Of a stretch of DNA of 63,947 bases, positions 8,152 to 18,540 are shown one piece after another. The stretch is taken from the NCBI RefSeq assembly GCF_018499505.1, contig NZ_JAHDAC010000010.1:1-63947 (forward strand), written 5' to 3'. The number at the start of each line of letters is the position of its first letter. The stretch's first letter is position 1. Origin of the DNA: Streptococcus parasanguinis. Its GTDB lineage: Bacteria; Bacillota; Bacilli; Lactobacillales; Streptococcaceae. The position numbers and the translations under genes are program-made. Under the pieces are notes generated by a model. That model was given only the letters and a program-made list of their open reading frames with translations. It searched no databases and was not told the DNA's origin.

Positions 8152-8714
8152 TGAATGTTTTAATAATCTATTCACATCCGAATGAAACAAGTTATAATGC
8201 ATCAATCCTTCAAACTGTGCAAAAGCATTTAGCACCAGAGCATGAGGTTAAAATAGTAGACTTATATAAAGAAAACTTTGATCCGGTTTTACGTTTTGAT
8301 GAAAGGCATAAAAGGAGAGATTTACAGCATAATGAAGACATGAAACCGTATAGAGATTTATTGAGTTGGGCGGATCAGTTGATTTTTATTTTCCCTACTT
8401 GGTGGAGTGGAATGCCAGCTATTTTAAAAGGTTTTATTGATCGTGTTTTTGTTGCAGGTTTTGCTTATCAGAATGGACCTCGAGGTCCGGTGGGGCAACT
8501 AGATGGAAAAGCGTGGATCATTACGACGCATAATACGCCAAAAATTTTTCTTCCTTTTTCTCAAGACTACGCAAAGGTTCTAAAATCCCAAATCTTGAAA
8601 CCCTGTGGTATTAAACCGGTTAAAGTGACACAAGTTACACGAGTGGAGTATATGAGTGATCATCAACGGAAAGAAGAACTCGAAAAAATCGCACAAATAG
8701 CCAAAAGGATTTAA
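8151..8714 (+). CDS. NAD(P)H-dependent flavin oxidoreductase (flavodoxin-like fold)
   Basis: A 187-residue protein of the NAD(P)H dehydrogenase (quinone)/MdaB-KefF family, which reduces quinones by two electrons using FMN or FAD. Visible motifs are the N-terminal phosphate-binding YSHPNETSYN (residues 7-16), the FPTWWSGMPAILKGFIDRVF segment (about 80-100) and a TTHNTP loop. It is coupled to the upstream TetR gene. The physiological substrate is not apparent. Confidence 0.85.
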   Translation: MNVLIIYSHPNETSYNASILQTVQKHLAPEHEVKIVDLYKENFDPVLRFDERHKRRDLQHNEDMKPYRDLLSWADQLIFIFPTWWSGMPAILKGFIDRVFVAGFAYQNGPRGPVGQLDGKAWIITTHNTPKIFLPFSQDYAKVLKSQILKPCGIKPVKVTQVTRVEYMSDHQRKEELEKIAQIAKRI

Positions 8715-8756
8715 AAAGTGCTTTACAAGTCAAGACAGAGCATGCAGAAGATGAGT

Positions 8757-8788
8757 AAAAGGCTGAGACGATTTGTCTCAGCCTTTTT
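8757..8788. terminator. Bidirectional terminator between the reductase gene and rlmA
   Basis: A near-perfect stem AAAAGGCTGAGAC/GTCTCAGCCTTTTT with T-runs on both strands sits between convergent genes. Confidence 0.9.
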
Positions 8789-8798
8789 ACTTTTCGTT

Positions 8799-9653
8799 TT
8801 ACGTCCTTTGTATCTTGATTTTCCCAACCAGTAGCTCCGCTTCAATGGTGATTTCTGTGAGTTGAGTCCAATCGATTTTCTCTTGATCTACGTGAAATAA
8901 AAGGGGGGTCATGGCGAGGAGCGCTTGGCGTTCTTCAGGAGTTAAACTCTTGGTGAGGCTGACCGTTTCGGATGAGAGGATCTGGCAGTGGTCTTCAAAG
9001 TGCTCCAAAATTTCCTGGTTGGAGTAGGATTGCTTGGTCAATTGATCTTGGACCAACTGACGAATCTCTTTCAGATGAGAAGAGGTTGGGACAACCTTAA
9101 TGATCACCCCTTCAGCCTTTAAGACACGCTCAAATTCAGCGTAATTAGCCGGGGAGAAGATGTCCAAAATGACCTCCATACTCTTGGATTGAATGGGTAA
9201 ATGAGCCAAGTCTCCTACAAACCAATTGACCTTCCAGCTAGCGTCACTCTTGGCAGCTAGCTGCACAGATTCCTTGGAAAGATCAAATGCATAGAAAGTA
9301 GCTTCGGGATAAGCCTCTTGTAGCTTTCGGGAGTAATAGCCTTCTCCACAACCGATATCTAGAATTCTGGCATCACTGGTCGGAATTTTTTGTCCGATCG
9401 CTGTTAGAATCAGCTCATAAAAACCTGCTTCCAAGATTAGCTGGCGATTCTGGAAATTTTCTTTGTCATAGTCCTTCGATTGTTTGATCTGGGGAGCCAG
9501 GTTGACATAGCCAAATTTCGCTAAATCAAAAGAATGGCCCTTGGGACATTTAAAACTGGTCCCCACAAGTTCTAGGTCCAATTGACAGATGGGACAGGCC
9601 AAAGCAGTGGCTGTTTGAAATCGTTGTAATTTTGGTTTAATCGGTGTATTCAT
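8799..9653 (-). CDS. rlmA: 23S rRNA (guanine-N1)-methyltransferase RlmA(II)
   Basis: A 284-residue SAM-dependent methyltransferase of the RlmA/TlrB group; the Gram-positive enzyme modifies G748 in helix 35 of 23S rRNA. The N-terminal zinc finger reads CPIC...CPKGHSFD (residues about 20-42), and SAM motif I is ILDIGCGEGYY (about 95-105). It starts at ATG 9653. Upstream on the same strand is a hairpin leader ending in an intrinsic terminator, which suggests attenuation, and before that the YciI gene. The RlmA(I)/RlmA(II) choice rests on the Gram-positive context. Confidence 0.85.
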   Translation of the reverse strand: MNTPIKPKLQRFQTATALACPICQLDLELVGTSFKCPKGHSFDLAKFGYVNLAPQIKQSKDYDKENFQNRQLILEAGFYELILTAIGQKIPTSDARILDIGCGEGYYSRKLQEAYPEATFYAFDLSKESVQLAAKSDASWKVNWFVGDLAHLPIQSKSMEVILDIFSPANYAEFERVLKAEGVIIKVVPTSSHLKEIRQLVQDQLTKQSYSNQEILEHFEDHCQILSSETVSLTKSLTPEERQALLAMTPLLFHVDQEKIDWTQLTEITIEAELLVGKIKIQRT

Positions 9654-9665
9654 ATTAGTAGTGTA

Positions 9666-9749
9666 ACAAAAGAGCCTCTAGATAGCAACTGATGCTCTAA
9701 TGAGGCTGGGTCACACTTTTTCAATGGCTCTACGCAGTATTGAGTGACC
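9666..9749 (-). promoter_or_regulatory. Structured leader of rlmA (candidate 23S-methyl RNA motif)
   Basis: On the minus strand, GGTCAC (9749-9744) pairs with GTGACC (9714-9709), with inner TCAAT/ATTGA. The 3' side carries ATTGAAAAAGTGTG, close to the 23S helix-35 loop GUUGAAAA that RlmA(II) modifies. A terminator follows (AGCCTC...GAGGCT then TTTTG, 9707-9666) ending 13 nt before the start. A Lactobacillales '23S-methyl' motif upstream of such genes is known; assignment here is from memory and structure only. Confidence 0.6.
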
Positions 9750-9759
9750 TTGAGTTTCT

Positions 9760-10068
9760 TTATCTAATTTTGTCCACTGGATCGCTGAGGATGGTTTTCA
9801 ATTCTGGACAATACTTACTTGCTTCAAATTCAATGATCTCATATTGAGCAATCTCATTTTGATAGAATGGATCGTGTGCAATGATTTCTTGGGCAGCATC
9901 TTTATTTTTTGCTCTCATGAGAATGATACCGCCGGTCCTTGGATTTTTCCTTCCAGATACGATAAAATGACCTTTTGTATAATACTGATTTAAAAAATCT
10001 ATGTGTTTTTCTAAGAATTTTTCAACTTCATCAAGGGGTTTGATATAGGTAAGATTTACAATAAACAT
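9760..10068 (-). CDS. YciI family protein
   Basis: A 102-residue YciI-like alpha/beta-barrel (dimeric ferredoxin-like) protein. The family's conserved His and Asp appear in EKHIDFLNQY (residues 21-30) and IAHDPFYQNEIAQYEIIEF (about 63-81). YciI proteins are small and mostly uncharacterised; some act as dehydrochlorinase-like enzymes. It is divergent from the HxlR gene, 87 bp away, suggesting HxlR control, and lies upstream of rlmA on the same strand. Confidence 0.8.
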   Translation of the reverse strand: MFIVNLTYIKPLDEVEKFLEKHIDFLNQYYTKGHFIVSGRKNPRTGGIILMRAKNKDAAQEIIAHDPFYQNEIAQYEIIEFEASKYCPELKTILSDPVDKIR

Positions 10069-10155
10069 AAGTGACTCCTTTAAAATAAATGATAAATAGA
10101 TTATAATACTTTACAAACTACCTGAATAGTAGGCACATTTTTGTAAGGAGAAAAA

Positions 10156-10473
10156 ATGTTAACAAATAAAAATTGGAACTGTAGTATGTCTCGAGTCTTA
10201 GATGTGGTTGGTGGGAAATGGAGGATGAATATATTATGGGTTATAAACAAGCATAAGAGAGTTCGTTTCAATCAATTGAGAAGAGAAGTTGAAGGGATTA
10301 CAACTATCAGTTTGACACGTGGATTAGATGTTTTAATAGAGAACCAATTGATTGAGAAGTATGATTTTGAAACGATGCCACTCCATACAGAATATGAGCT
10401 GACAGAAAAAGGCAAATCACTGATGCCGATTTTAAAGGACTTGAATCAATGGGGAAAAGAATGGTTGCAATAA
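10156..10473 (+). CDS. HxlR family transcriptional regulator
   Basis: A 105-residue winged-helix regulator of the HxlR type: an N-terminal Cys (NWNCSMSRVLDVVGGKWRM), a helix-turn-helix (VRFNQLRREVEGITTISLTRGL) and a wing with ELTEKGKSL. Family members often sense redox or electrophile stress through the N-terminal Cys. The gene is divergent from the YciI gene, its likely target. A GTAAGGAG ribosome site precedes ATG 10156. Confidence 0.87.
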   Translation: MLTNKNWNCSMSRVLDVVGGKWRMNILWVINKHKRVRFNQLRREVEGITTISLTRGLDVLIENQLIEKYDFETMPLHTEYELTEKGKSLMPILKDLNQWGKEWLQ

Positions 10474-10523
10474 ATTTTTAGCTGGGGAGTGACCTTATAT
10501 AATCCTGGGGAAAAGTGTATAAG

Positions 10524-10560
10524 AAAACCACGAAGTTCATACCAAACTTCGTGGTTTTAC
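10524..10560. terminator. Bidirectional terminator between hxlR and tyrS
   Basis: A strong stem AAAACCACGAAGTT/AACTTCGTGGTTTT sits between convergent genes. Confidence 0.9.
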
Positions 10561-10564
10561 TTTC

Positions 10565-11821
10565 TTAATAAGTCAAAACAAAGTATTTTTTCTTACCGCG
10601 ACGGATAACGGTCAATTCATTTTCTAATTTATCGCTATCGCTCAAGACATAGTCAAGGTCTTGGATGCGTTCGCCGTTAACGTAGATAGCACCATTTTGA
10701 ACATCTTCGCGGGCTTGGCGTTTAGAATTTACCACACCAGCTGTGACCAAGAGTTCAACGACGTTGAGGTTGTCTTCTGCTTGGACCTGGTAGTTTGGCA
10801 CACCACGAAGGCCTTGTTTGAGTTCTTTAACAGAAAGGTTTTTGATGTTTCCTGCAAAGAGTTGTTCGGTGATGTTGAGGGCTTCCTTGTAGGCTTCTTC
10901 GCCGTGGACAAGGGTGACCACTTCACGCGCCAAGATCTTTTGAGCCAAGCGTTCATGAGGAGCAGCCTCAAACTGTTTACGGATCTCTTCGATTTCGTCC
11001 AGTGACAAGAAAGTGAAGATCTTCAAGAAGCGCACAGCATCCGCATCCATCACATTCATCCAGAATTGGTACATTTCGTATGGAGATGTTTTGTCTGCAT
11101 TGAGCCAGACCGCATTGCCTTCTGATTTACCGAATTTCTTACCAGTTGCATCTGTGATCAAAGGCACAGTCATAACATGACCAGTTTTATCTGCTTTACG
11201 ACGCATCAACTCAGTACCAGCTGTCATGTTTCCCCATTGGTCAGATCCACCGATTTGAAGGGTTACATTGTGTTCTTGGTTGAGGACGTAGAAGTCATAG
11301 CCTTGCATAATTTGGTAGGCAAACTCTGTGTAAGAAATCCCTGTCTCAATCCGTTTTTTAACAGATTCTTTACTCATCATAGCATTGACCGTAAAGTATT
11401 TTCCGACATCACGAAGGAAGTCAATAAAGCTAATGCTTCCGAACCAATCGTAGTTGTTGACCATTTCGGCTTTATTGTCCCCGTTTTCAAAATCGAGGAA
11501 ACGAGACAATTGTCCTTGAATGGAGCGAACCCATTCTTGTACAGTTTCTTTTGTTTGGAGACTACGTTCAGCATCTTTGAAGGACGGATCTCCAATGAGA
11601 CCAGTCGCACCGCCAACGAGCGCATAAGGTTTGTGGCCTGCTAGTTGAAGGCGACGGCTAGTCAAGATGGCAACCAAGTGACCAAGGTGAAGGCTGTCAG
11701 CAGTTGGATCATAACCAGTATAATAAGAAACCTGACCTTCTTCCAGTGCTTTGCGTAAGGCTTCTTCATCCGTCGTTTGAAATACCAAACCACGCTCTTT
11801 TAGCTCATCAAAAATGTGCAT
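10565..11821 (-). CDS. tyrS: Tyrosyl-tRNA synthetase
   Basis: The class I aminoacyl-tRNA synthetase that charges tRNA-Tyr, 418 residues, the family's usual length. The HIGH-type motif is HLGH (residues 45-48) within [13 protein letters not shown]. The KMSKS loop is represented by KFGKS near 228, and a C-terminal S4 RNA-binding domain fills the last 70 residues. The start at 11821 ([11 protein letters not shown]) was chosen over an upstream in-frame ATG because AAAGGAG lies just before it. No T-box leader is present; the promoter is 40 nt upstream. Confidence 0.95.
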   Translation of the reverse strand: MHIFDELKERGLVFQTTDEEALRKALEEGQVSYYTGYDPTADSLHLGHLVAILTSRRLQLAGHKPYALVGGATGLIGDPSFKDAERSLQTKETVQEWVRSIQGQLSRFLDFENGDNKAEMVNNYDWFGSISFIDFLRDVGKYFTVNAMMSKESVKKRIETGISYTEFAYQIMQGYDFYVLNQEHNVTLQIGGSDQWGNMTAGTELMRRKADKTGHVMTVPLITDATGKKFGKSEGNAVWLNADKTSPYEMYQFWMNVMDADAVRFLKIFTFLSLDEIEEIRKQFEAAPHERLAQKILAREVVTLVHGEEAYKEALNITEQLFAGNIKNLSVKELKQGLRGVPNYQVQAEDNLNVVELLVTAGVVNSKRQAREDVQNGAIYVNGERIQDLDYVLSDSDKLENELTVIRRGKKKYFVLTY

Positions 11822-11857
11822 GTGTCTTTTCTCCTTTATAAGTTTATTCATTTCTCT

Positions 11858-11885
11858 ATTCTACCATAAACCACGGAAATGGCAA
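11858..11885 (-). promoter_or_regulatory. tyrS promoter
   Basis: On the minus strand TTGCCA (11885-11880) and TAGAAT (11863-11858) are separated by 16 nt. The leader is too short for a T-box. Confidence 0.7.
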
Positions 11886-11949
11886 TGTTTTCCATCATTT
11901 TCTTGTCTTTACCCAAGCAGAATGAGTGACGATTTCTACGCTCTTGTGA

Positions 11950-11979
11950 TTGAAAACAAAGGGTCTAATCTGCTATAAT
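11950..11979 (+). promoter_or_regulatory. pbp1b promoter
   Basis: TTGAAA (11950-11955) and TATAAT (11974-11979) are separated by 18 nt. Its position rules out any start codon upstream of about 11985. Confidence 0.75.
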
Positions 11980-12003
11980 ATAGGGAACAAGGAGAAAGAA
12001 TCA

Positions 12004-14460
12004 GTGAATCAATTAAAAGAGAAGCTGCAAGAGTTTTGGAAGAAAGTCCAAAAATTCTTTGCAAAGATGTATACAGAAACTCCGAATAAGGAAAAAAATG
12101 AGGAAAGTAGCTGGTCTGTCGGCGATATTTTTGCGACCTTTTTGCGCACCCTCAAACTCTTGTGGGATGTCATGATCGCCCTGTTCGTGTGCCTCTTTTT
12201 ATTTGGTGCAGGGATTGGGATTGGTTATGCGGCGAGCCTCTTTAGCAACGTCAAGGTTCCAAAGACAGAAGAATTGGTCCAGCAGGTTCGCAACGTCAGC
12301 AGTGTTTCAAAACTGACCTATTCCGATAAGAGCTTGATTGCAGAAGTGGACAGTGATTTGATCCGGACGCCAGTAGCAGGAGACGCCATTTCAGACAATG
12401 TCAAGAAGGCTGTGATCGCTACTGAGGATGAGAATTTTGAAAGCCACAAGGGGGTTGTACCTAAAGCCGTTCTTCGGGCAACACTTGGATCTGTAGCCGG
12501 TGTGGGCTCCTCTAGTGGGGGATCAACCCTGACCCAGCAGTTGATCAAACAGCAAGTCGTGGGAGACGCTCCAACCTTTACTCGTAAGGCGACAGAGATT
12601 GTCGATGCCTTGGCTTTAGAGCGGGGAATGGATAAAAATGAAATCCTAACCACCTACTTAAATGTTTCGCCTTTTGGACGAAACAATCGGGGACAAAATA
12701 TTGCGGGTGTGGAAGCTGCAGCTCAAGGGATCTTTGGCGTCTCTGCCAAAGACTTGTCTATTCCACAAGCGGCCTTTATCGCTGGCTTGCCACAGAGTCC
12801 GATTGTCTACTCTCCTTATGCTGCAGACGGTAGCCTAAAGAGCAAGGAGAACCTCGAGTTAGGTCTGGCGCGTGCCAAAGACGTTTTGTTCAATATGTAC
12901 CGGACGGGAGCCCTGTCGAAAAAAGACTACGAGACCTATGCTCAGTACGACTTGATCAAAGACTTCATGGCTCCAGATGGCATCGAGAAAACACCGCATG
13001 ACTACCTCTACTTCCAAGCCATGGCAGAAGCAAAAGAGGCCATGTATGATTACTTGATCAAGCGAGACAATGTCACCAAGCAAGACTTGAAAAATAATGA
13101 AACCGTCAAGGCTTACCAAGAATTAGCGGAGAGTGAGTTGCGCGAAGGTGGCTACACTATTCAAACCACTATTAACAAACCAGTTCACAATGCGATGCAG
13201 GCGGCAGTAGCGAATTTTGGAAGTGTCTTGGATGATGGGACGGGTCTTGTAGAAGTTGGGAATGTCCTTATGGACAACCGAACGGGTGCGGTTTTAGGAT
13301 TTATCGGTGGACGGAATTTTGACGGCAACCAAAACAACCATGCCTTTGATACAGAACGTTCCCCAGGGTCTACTATCAAGCCATTGTTGGCCTATGGGAT
13401 TGCGATCGACCAAGGCTTGATGGGAAGCAATAGCATCCTTTCTAACTATCCGACTAATTTCTCAAGTGGTGAGCCAATCATGCACGTGGATAGCCGAGGG
13501 ACAGCCATGATGGATCTCCGTGAGGCCCTCAATACCTCATGGAATATTCCAGCTTACTGGACTTACCGGACCCTTCGTGAAAAGGGTGTGGATGTCCCAT
13601 CCTACATGAAGAAAATGGGCTATGATATCCTTGAATATGGCATTGAGAGTTTGCCAATGGGGGGAGGAATTGAGGTTACCGTTGCCCAACATACCAATGG
13701 TTTCCAAACCATTGCTAACAATGGGAACTACCTCAAACGCTACATGGTAGAGCAAATCATTGATCGAGATGGGGATGTAGTCTACAAGCACGAGGCAGAT
13801 CCTGTTCGTGTTTACTCTCCAGCAACGGCAACGATTATGCAGGATCTCTTGCGCGGGGTTATTACGTCTGGTGCTACAACGACCTTTAAGTCACGGATTA
13901 GCCAAGTCAACCCAACGCTGGCAGGTGCAGACTGGATTGGAAAAACCGGTACCACTAACTCAAATGGAGATATGTGGTTGATGTTGTCCACCCCTAATGT
14001 TTCTTTAGGAGGTTGGATCGGTCATGACAACAATGCTTCCATGCAGACCTTGACTGGATACAACAACAATGCCCAATACATGGCGCAGTTGGCGAATGCG
14101 ATCTACCAAGCAGATCCAAGTCTCTTTGGAATTCAGGATAAATTCACTCTTGATAAGAGTGTGATCCGCTCTGAAGTGCTCAAATCGACTGGTGAAAGAC
14201 CGGGCCGCGTCAATGTCAATGGCCGGGATATCGATGTGAGCGGTCAAACGGTGACGAGTCTTTGGGCCAAAAACGGAGCGCCAACCACTCAATACCGCTT
14301 TGCCATCGGGGGATCGGATAGCGATTATCAAAGTGCTTGGGCAGCCATTCTCGGTAATACCAGTGGAAGCCAGTCGAATAATAAGAACAATTCGACAACC
14401 AATAGTTCATCAAGCAATAGTTCAAATCGAAACAGCTCAAATCGTGGCAATCGACGCTAG
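12004..14460 (+). CDS. pbp1b: Class A penicillin-binding protein 1B
   Basis: A bifunctional peptidoglycan synthase, 818 residues: a cytoplasmic N-terminus, one membrane anchor (about 55-80), and a GT51 glycosyltransferase domain with catalytic Glu141 (ATEDENF). The transpeptidase domain has Ser456-x-x-Lys (GSTIKP), Ser512-Trp-Asn and Lys647-Thr-Gly (GKTGTT). The C-terminus is a Ser/Asn-rich tail. The start is GTG 12004 after AAGGAG; the longer reading frame overlaps the promoter. It lies divergent from tyrS and upstream of rpoB. Confidence 0.93.
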   Translation: MNQLKEKLQEFWKKVQKFFAKMYTETPNKEKNEESSWSVGDIFATFLRTLKLLWDVMIALFVCLFLFGAGIGIGYAASLFSNVKVPKTEELVQQVRNVSSVSKLTYSDKSLIAEVDSDLIRTPVAGDAISDNVKKAVIATEDENFESHKGVVPKAVLRATLGSVAGVGSSSGGSTLTQQLIKQQVVGDAPTFTRKATEIVDALALERGMDKNEILTTYLNVSPFGRNNRGQNIAGVEAAAQGIFGVSAKDLSIPQAAFIAGLPQSPIVYSPYAADGSLKSKENLELGLARAKDVLFNMYRTGALSKKDYETYAQYDLIKDFMAPDGIEKTPHDYLYFQAMAEAKEAMYDYLIKRDNVTKQDLKNNETVKAYQELAESELREGGYTIQTTINKPVHNAMQAAVANFGSVLDDGTGLVEVGNVLMDNRTGAVLGFIGGRNFDGNQNNHAFDTERSPGSTIKPLLAYGIAIDQGLMGSNSILSNYPTNFSSGEPIMHVDSRGTAMMDLREALNTSWNIPAYWTYRTLREKGVDVPSYMKKMGYDILEYGIESLPMGGGIEVTVAQHTNGFQTIANNGNYLKRYMVEQIIDRDGDVVYKHEADPVRVYSPATATIMQDLLRGVITSGATTTFKSRISQVNPTLAGADWIGKTGTTNSNGDMWLMLSTPNVSLGGWIGHDNNASMQTLTGYNNNAQYMAQLANAIYQADPSLFGIQDKFTLDKSVIRSEVLKSTGERPGRVNVNGRDIDVSGQTVTSLWAKNGAPTTQYRFAIGGSDSDYQSAWAAILGNTSGSQSNNKNNSTTNSSSSNSSNRNSSNRGNRR

Positions 14461-14490
14461 TCTGATCCAGTAGAAAACCTAGAGAAAGCC

Positions 14491-14519
14491 TTGATTTTTG
14501 GAGCAAAAAACGGTATAAT
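14491..14519 (+). promoter_or_regulatory. Promoter of the rpoBC transcription unit
   Basis: TTGATT (14491-14496), a 17 nt spacer and TATAAT (14514-14519), 31 nt after the pbp1b stop. Transcripts from it pass through the hairpin at 14571-14622 before rpoB. Confidence 0.8.
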
Positions 14520-14570
14520 AGTGATAACTAATTTGTCGTGTGCTTTATTTGAAATATTGTCCAAATAAGA

Positions 14571-14622
14571 GCTTACAGCAGTTAAATCTTACTTGAATAA
14601 GTCGATTTAGCTGCTCTTTTTG
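14571..14622 (+). terminator. Intrinsic terminator inside the rpoB leader (possible attenuator)
   Basis: AGCAGTTAAATC (14577-14588) pairs with GATTTAGCTGCT (14604-14615), followed by CTTTTT. It ends the pbp1b transcript, but it also lies about 50 nt downstream of the rpoB promoter. Confidence 0.8.
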
Positions 14623-14698
14623 TGCCTATTTTTCAGAAAAATTCTAGTTTGTTACACAAATTTAATTTTTCTAAAAATTACAAAAAGCGACGAATGAG

Positions 14699-14732
14699 GT
14701 GAAGAGACAGCTCTTCACGTGATGCAAATCAC
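14699..14732 (+). promoter_or_regulatory. Hairpin leader of rpoB (candidate Lacto-rpoB RNA)
   Basis: Two adjacent hairpins: GTGAAGAG/CTCTTCAC (14699-14718) and GTGAT/ATCAC (14719-14732). A Lactobacillales RNA motif upstream of rpoB is known, but I could not align it here. The rest of 14461-14811 holds no gene. Confidence 0.45.
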
Positions 14733-14811
14733 ACAATTGTAGTTAAAACCGGATAGGTGGTGAAAGTCATTTTACCAAGCTATCCTAGTATGGAAAAAGG
14801 AGCTAAAAACT

Positions 14812-17800
14812 TTGGCAGGACATGACGTTCAATACGGGAAACATCGGACCCGTCGTAGTTTTTCAAGAATCAAAGAGGTTCTTGATTTACCAAACTTGAT
14901 TGAAATCCAGACAGACTCATTTAAAGATTTCTTGGATCATGGCTTGAAGGAAGTATTTGAAGATGTGCTTCCCATCTCAAACTTCACGGATACAATGGAA
15001 TTGGAATTTGTGGGTTATGAAATCCGCGAACCCAAGTATTCGCTTGAAGAAGCGCGCATCCACGATGCCAGCTACTCAGCACCAATCTTTGTGACCTTCC
15101 GCTTGGTCAACAAAGAAACAGGTGAAATCAAGACCCAAGAAGTTTTCTTTGGTGATTTCCCAATCATGACTGAAATGGGAACCTTTATCATCAATGGTGG
15201 AGAACGGATTATCGTATCTCAGTTGGTCCGCTCACCAGGTGTCTACTTCAATGATAAGGTGGACAAGAATGGTAAGGTTGGTTATGGATCAACTGTTATC
15301 CCGAACCGTGGGGCTTGGTTAGAGCTTGAAACTGACTCAAAAGATATTGCTTACACGCGCATCGACCGCACACGTAAAATTCCATTTACAACTCTTGTGC
15401 GTGCTCTTGGATTCTCTGGAGATGATGAAATCATCGATATCTTTGGGGACAGCGAATTGGTTCGCAATACCATTGAAAAAGATATCCACAAAAATCCAAT
15501 GGATTCACGGACAGATGAAGCCCTCAAAGAAATCTACGAGCGTCTTCGTCCAGGTGAACCAAAAACAGCGGAAAGCTCACGTAGCTTGTTGGTAGCTCGT
15601 TTCTTTGATCCACGTCGTTATGACTTGGCACCAGTTGGTCGCTACAAGATCAACAAGAAACTCAATATCAAGAACCGCTTGTTGAACCAAACAATCGCAG
15701 AGCCATTGGTAGATGCTGAAACAGGGGAAATTCTTGTAGAAGCTGGTACTGTCATGACGCGCGATGTGATTGACAGCATCTCTGAACAATTGGATAACGG
15801 TTTGAACAAAATCACCTACATTCCAAACGATGCTGCTGTTTTGACAGAACCAGTTGAATTGCAAAAATTCAAAGTTGTCGCTCCAACAGATCCAGACCGC
15901 GTTGTCACCATCATCGGAAATGCTAACCCATCTGACAAAGTACGGATTGTGACTCCAGCTGACATCTTGGCAGAAATGAGCTATTTCTTGAACCTTGCAG
16001 AAGGCCTTGGCCGTGTAGATGATATCGACCACCTTGGAAATCGTCGGATTCGTGCCGTTGGTGAATTGCTTGCCAACCAAGTGCGTCTTGGACTTTCACG
16101 GATGGAACGAAACGTTCGCGAACGGATGTCTGTACAAGATAACGACGTCTTGACACCACAACAAATCATCAACATCCGCCCAGTAACTGCAGCAATTAAA
16201 GAATTCTTTGGATCTTCACAGTTGTCACAGTTCATGGACCAACACAACCCGCTTTCTGAGTTGTCTCACAAACGTCGTTTGTCTGCCTTAGGGCCTGGTG
16301 GTTTGACACGTGACCGTGCTGGATATGAAGTCCGTGACGTGCACTATACCCACTATGGTCGTATGTGTCCAATAGAAACACCTGAAGGACCAAACATCGG
16401 TTTGATTAACAACTTGTCATCCTACGGACACTTGAACAAATATGGTTTCATCCAAACACCATATCGTAAAGTAGACCGTGAAAAAGGTGTGGTGACCAAC
16501 GAAATCGTTTGGTTGACAGCCGATGAAGAAGATGAGTACATTGTCGCACAGGCTAACTCTAAGTTGAACGAAGAAGGTGGTTTTGCTGAGCCAATCGTTA
16601 TGGGACGTCACCGTGGTAATAACCAAGAATTCCCATCTGATCAAGTCGACTACATGGACGTTTCTCCAAAACAAGTAGTTGCTGTTGCGACAGCATGTAT
16701 TCCTTTCTTGGAAAACGATGACTCTAACCGTGCCCTCATGGGTGCCAACATGCAACGTCAGGCTGTGCCATTGATTGATCCAAAAGCACCTTATGTGGGT
16801 ACTGGTATGGAATACCAAGCAGCCCATGACTCAGGAGCTGCGGTCATTGCTCAACACGATGGTAAAGTTACTTATGCGGATGCAGACAAGGTAGAAGTTC
16901 GTCGGGAAGACGGTTCGCTTGATGTCTACCATATCCAAAAATTCCGTCGTTCAAACTCAGGTACGGCTTACAACCAACGTACCCTTGTAAAAGTTGGCGA
17001 TGTTGTTGAAAAAGGCGACTTTATCGCTGACGGTCCATCAATGGAAAAAGGGGAAATGGCCCTTGGTCAAAACCCAATCGTCGCTTACATGACATGGGAA
17101 GGGTATAACTTCGAGGATGCCGTTATCATGAGCGAACGCTTGGTGAAAGAAGATGTCTACACATCTGTTCACTTGGAAGAATTCGAATCAGAAACACGCG
17201 ATACCAAGTTAGGCCCTGAAGAAATTACCCGTGAAATTCCAAACGTTGGAGAAGATGCTCTTCGTGACTTGGATGAAACAGGTATTATCCGTATTGGTGC
17301 GGAAGTAAAAGAAGGCGATATCCTTGTCGGTAAGGTAACACCGAAGGGTGAAAAAGACCTTTCTGCTGAAGAACGTCTCCTTCACGCGATCTTTGGAGAT
17401 AAATCTCGTGAAGTGCGTGATACTTCCCTTCGTGTCCCTCACGGTGGAGATGGAGTCGTTCGTGATGTTAAGATCTTTACCCGTGCAAACGGAGATGAAT
17501 TGCAATCGGGTGTCAACATGTTGGTTCGTGTTTACATCGCACAAAAACGCAAGATCCGCGTCGGAGATAAGATGGCCGGTCGTCACGGAAACAAAGGGGT
17601 TGTGTCTCGTATTGTTCCAGTTGAAGACATGCCTTACCTTCCAGACGGTACACCGGTTGATATCATGTTGAACCCTCTTGGGGTGCCATCACGTATGAAT
17701 ATCGGTCAGGTTATGGAACTTCACCTTGGTATGGCCGCTCGTAACTTGGGTATCCACATCGCAACACCAGTCTTTGACGGAGCAAGCTCAGAAGACCTCT

Positions 17801-18381
17801 GGGATACTGTGAAAGAAGCTGGTATGGATAGCGATGCCAAGACCATCCTTTACGATGGACGTACAGGTGAGCCATTTGACAACCGTGTCTCTGTCGGTGT
17901 CATGTACATGATCAAGCTTCACCACATGGTTGATGATAAACTCCATGCCCGTTCAGTCGGACCATATTCAATGGTTACCCAACAACCACTCGGAGGGAAA
18001 GCTCAGTTTGGTGGACAACGTTTCGGGGAAATGGAAGTGTGGGCCCTTGAGGCTTATGGTGCATCAAATGTCCTTCAAGAAATCTTGACCTACAAGTCAG
18101 ATGATGTCAACGGACGTTTGAAAGCTTATGAAGCGATTACCAAAGGTAAACCAATTCCAAAACCAGGTGTACCAGAATCCTTCCGCGTTCTTGTCAAAGA
18201 ATTGCAATCTCTTGGTCTTGACATGCGTGTCTTGGACGAAGATGATCAAGAAGTGGAACTTCGTGACCTCGATGAAGGGGAAGACGATGATGTGATTCAT
18301 GTGGATGACCTTGAAAAAGCACGTGAAAAAGCAGCCAAGGAGGCAAAAGCAGCCTTTGATGCTGAAGAATCAGAAAAATAA
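14812..18381 (+). CDS. rpoB: RNA polymerase beta subunit
   Basis: The 1189-residue beta subunit of the core RNA polymerase. The start is TTG 14812 ([20 protein letters not shown]), with AAGGAG 9 nt upstream, as in related streptococci. The rifampicin region ([33 protein letters not shown], about 460-500) shows wild-type residues. The [15 protein letters not shown] motif is near 920, and the C-terminus is acidic. rpoC follows after 159 bp. Confidence 0.97.
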   Translation: MAGHDVQYGKHRTRRSFSRIKEVLDLPNLIEIQTDSFKDFLDHGLKEVFEDVLPISNFTDTMELEFVGYEIREPKYSLEEARIHDASYSAPIFVTFRLVNKETGEIKTQEVFFGDFPIMTEMGTFIINGGERIIVSQLVRSPGVYFNDKVDKNGKVGYGSTVIPNRGAWLELETDSKDIAYTRIDRTRKIPFTTLVRALGFSGDDEIIDIFGDSELVRNTIEKDIHKNPMDSRTDEALKEIYERLRPGEPKTAESSRSLLVARFFDPRRYDLAPVGRYKINKKLNIKNRLLNQTIAEPLVDAETGEILVEAGTVMTRDVIDSISEQLDNGLNKITYIPNDAAVLTEPVELQKFKVVAPTDPDRVVTIIGNANPSDKVRIVTPADILAEMSYFLNLAEGLGRVDDIDHLGNRRIRAVGELLANQVRLGLSRMERNVRERMSVQDNDVLTPQQIINIRPVTAAIKEFFGSSQLSQFMDQHNPLSELSHKRRLSALGPGGLTRDRAGYEVRDVHYTHYGRMCPIETPEGPNIGLINNLSSYGHLNKYGFIQTPYRKVDREKGVVTNEIVWLTADEEDEYIVAQANSKLNEEGGFAEPIVMGRHRGNNQEFPSDQVDYMDVSPKQVVAVATACIPFLENDDSNRALMGANMQRQAVPLIDPKAPYVGTGMEYQAAHDSGAAVIAQHDGKVTYADADKVEVRREDGSLDVYHIQKFRRSNSGTAYNQRTLVKVGDVVEKGDFIADGPSMEKGEMALGQNPIVAYMTWEGYNFEDAVIMSERLVKEDVYTSVHLEEFESETRDTKLGPEEITREIPNVGEDALRDLDETGIIRIGAEVKEGDILVGKVTPKGEKDLSAEERLLHAIFGDKSREVRDTSLRVPHGGDGVVRDVKIFTRANGDELQSGVNMLVRVYIAQKRKIRVGDKMAGRHGNKGVVSRIVPVEDMPYLPDGTPVDIMLNPLGVPSRMNIGQVMELHLGMAARNLGIHIATPVFDGASSEDLWDTVKEAGMDSDAKTILYDGRTGEPFDNRVSVGVMYMIKLHHMVDDKLHARSVGPYSMVTQQPLGGKAQFGGQRFGEMEVWALEAYGASNVLQEILTYKSDDVNGRLKAYEAITKGKPIPKPGVPESFRVLVKELQSLGLDMRVLDEDDQEVELRDLDEGEDDDVIHVDDLEKAREKAAKEAKAAFDAEESEK

Positions 18382-18456
18382 TCAGTAAAAATGATTGTCT
18401 TGTGAGAAACCAATGCTTCTGACAGGATGATTCGATAACAAGATACAGACACAAGG

Positions 18457-18490
18457 AGGTGGCAAGAAAGTTTTCTTTCTTTCCCCACCT
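18457..18490 (+). promoter_or_regulatory. Hairpin in the rpoB-rpoC spacer
   Basis: AGGTGG pairs with CCACCT and AAGAAAG with CTTTCTT in the 159 bp spacer. There is no T-run after it, so it is not a typical terminator; mRNA processing or stability is possible. Confidence 0.5.
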
Positions 18491-18540
18491 AAGCTGTATC
18501 CAAATGAAACAAGTATGAAAACAAGGAAAGGTAAGAAATA

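Noticed and set aside
11822..11949. T-box riboswitch upstream of tyrS
   Set aside because: Only about 130 bp separate the divergent genes, the promoter is 40 nt from the start, and no T-box or terminator is present.
16180..16310. Rifampicin-resistance mutation in rpoB
   Set aside because: The resistance region reads wild-type at the usual positions ([30 protein letters not shown]).
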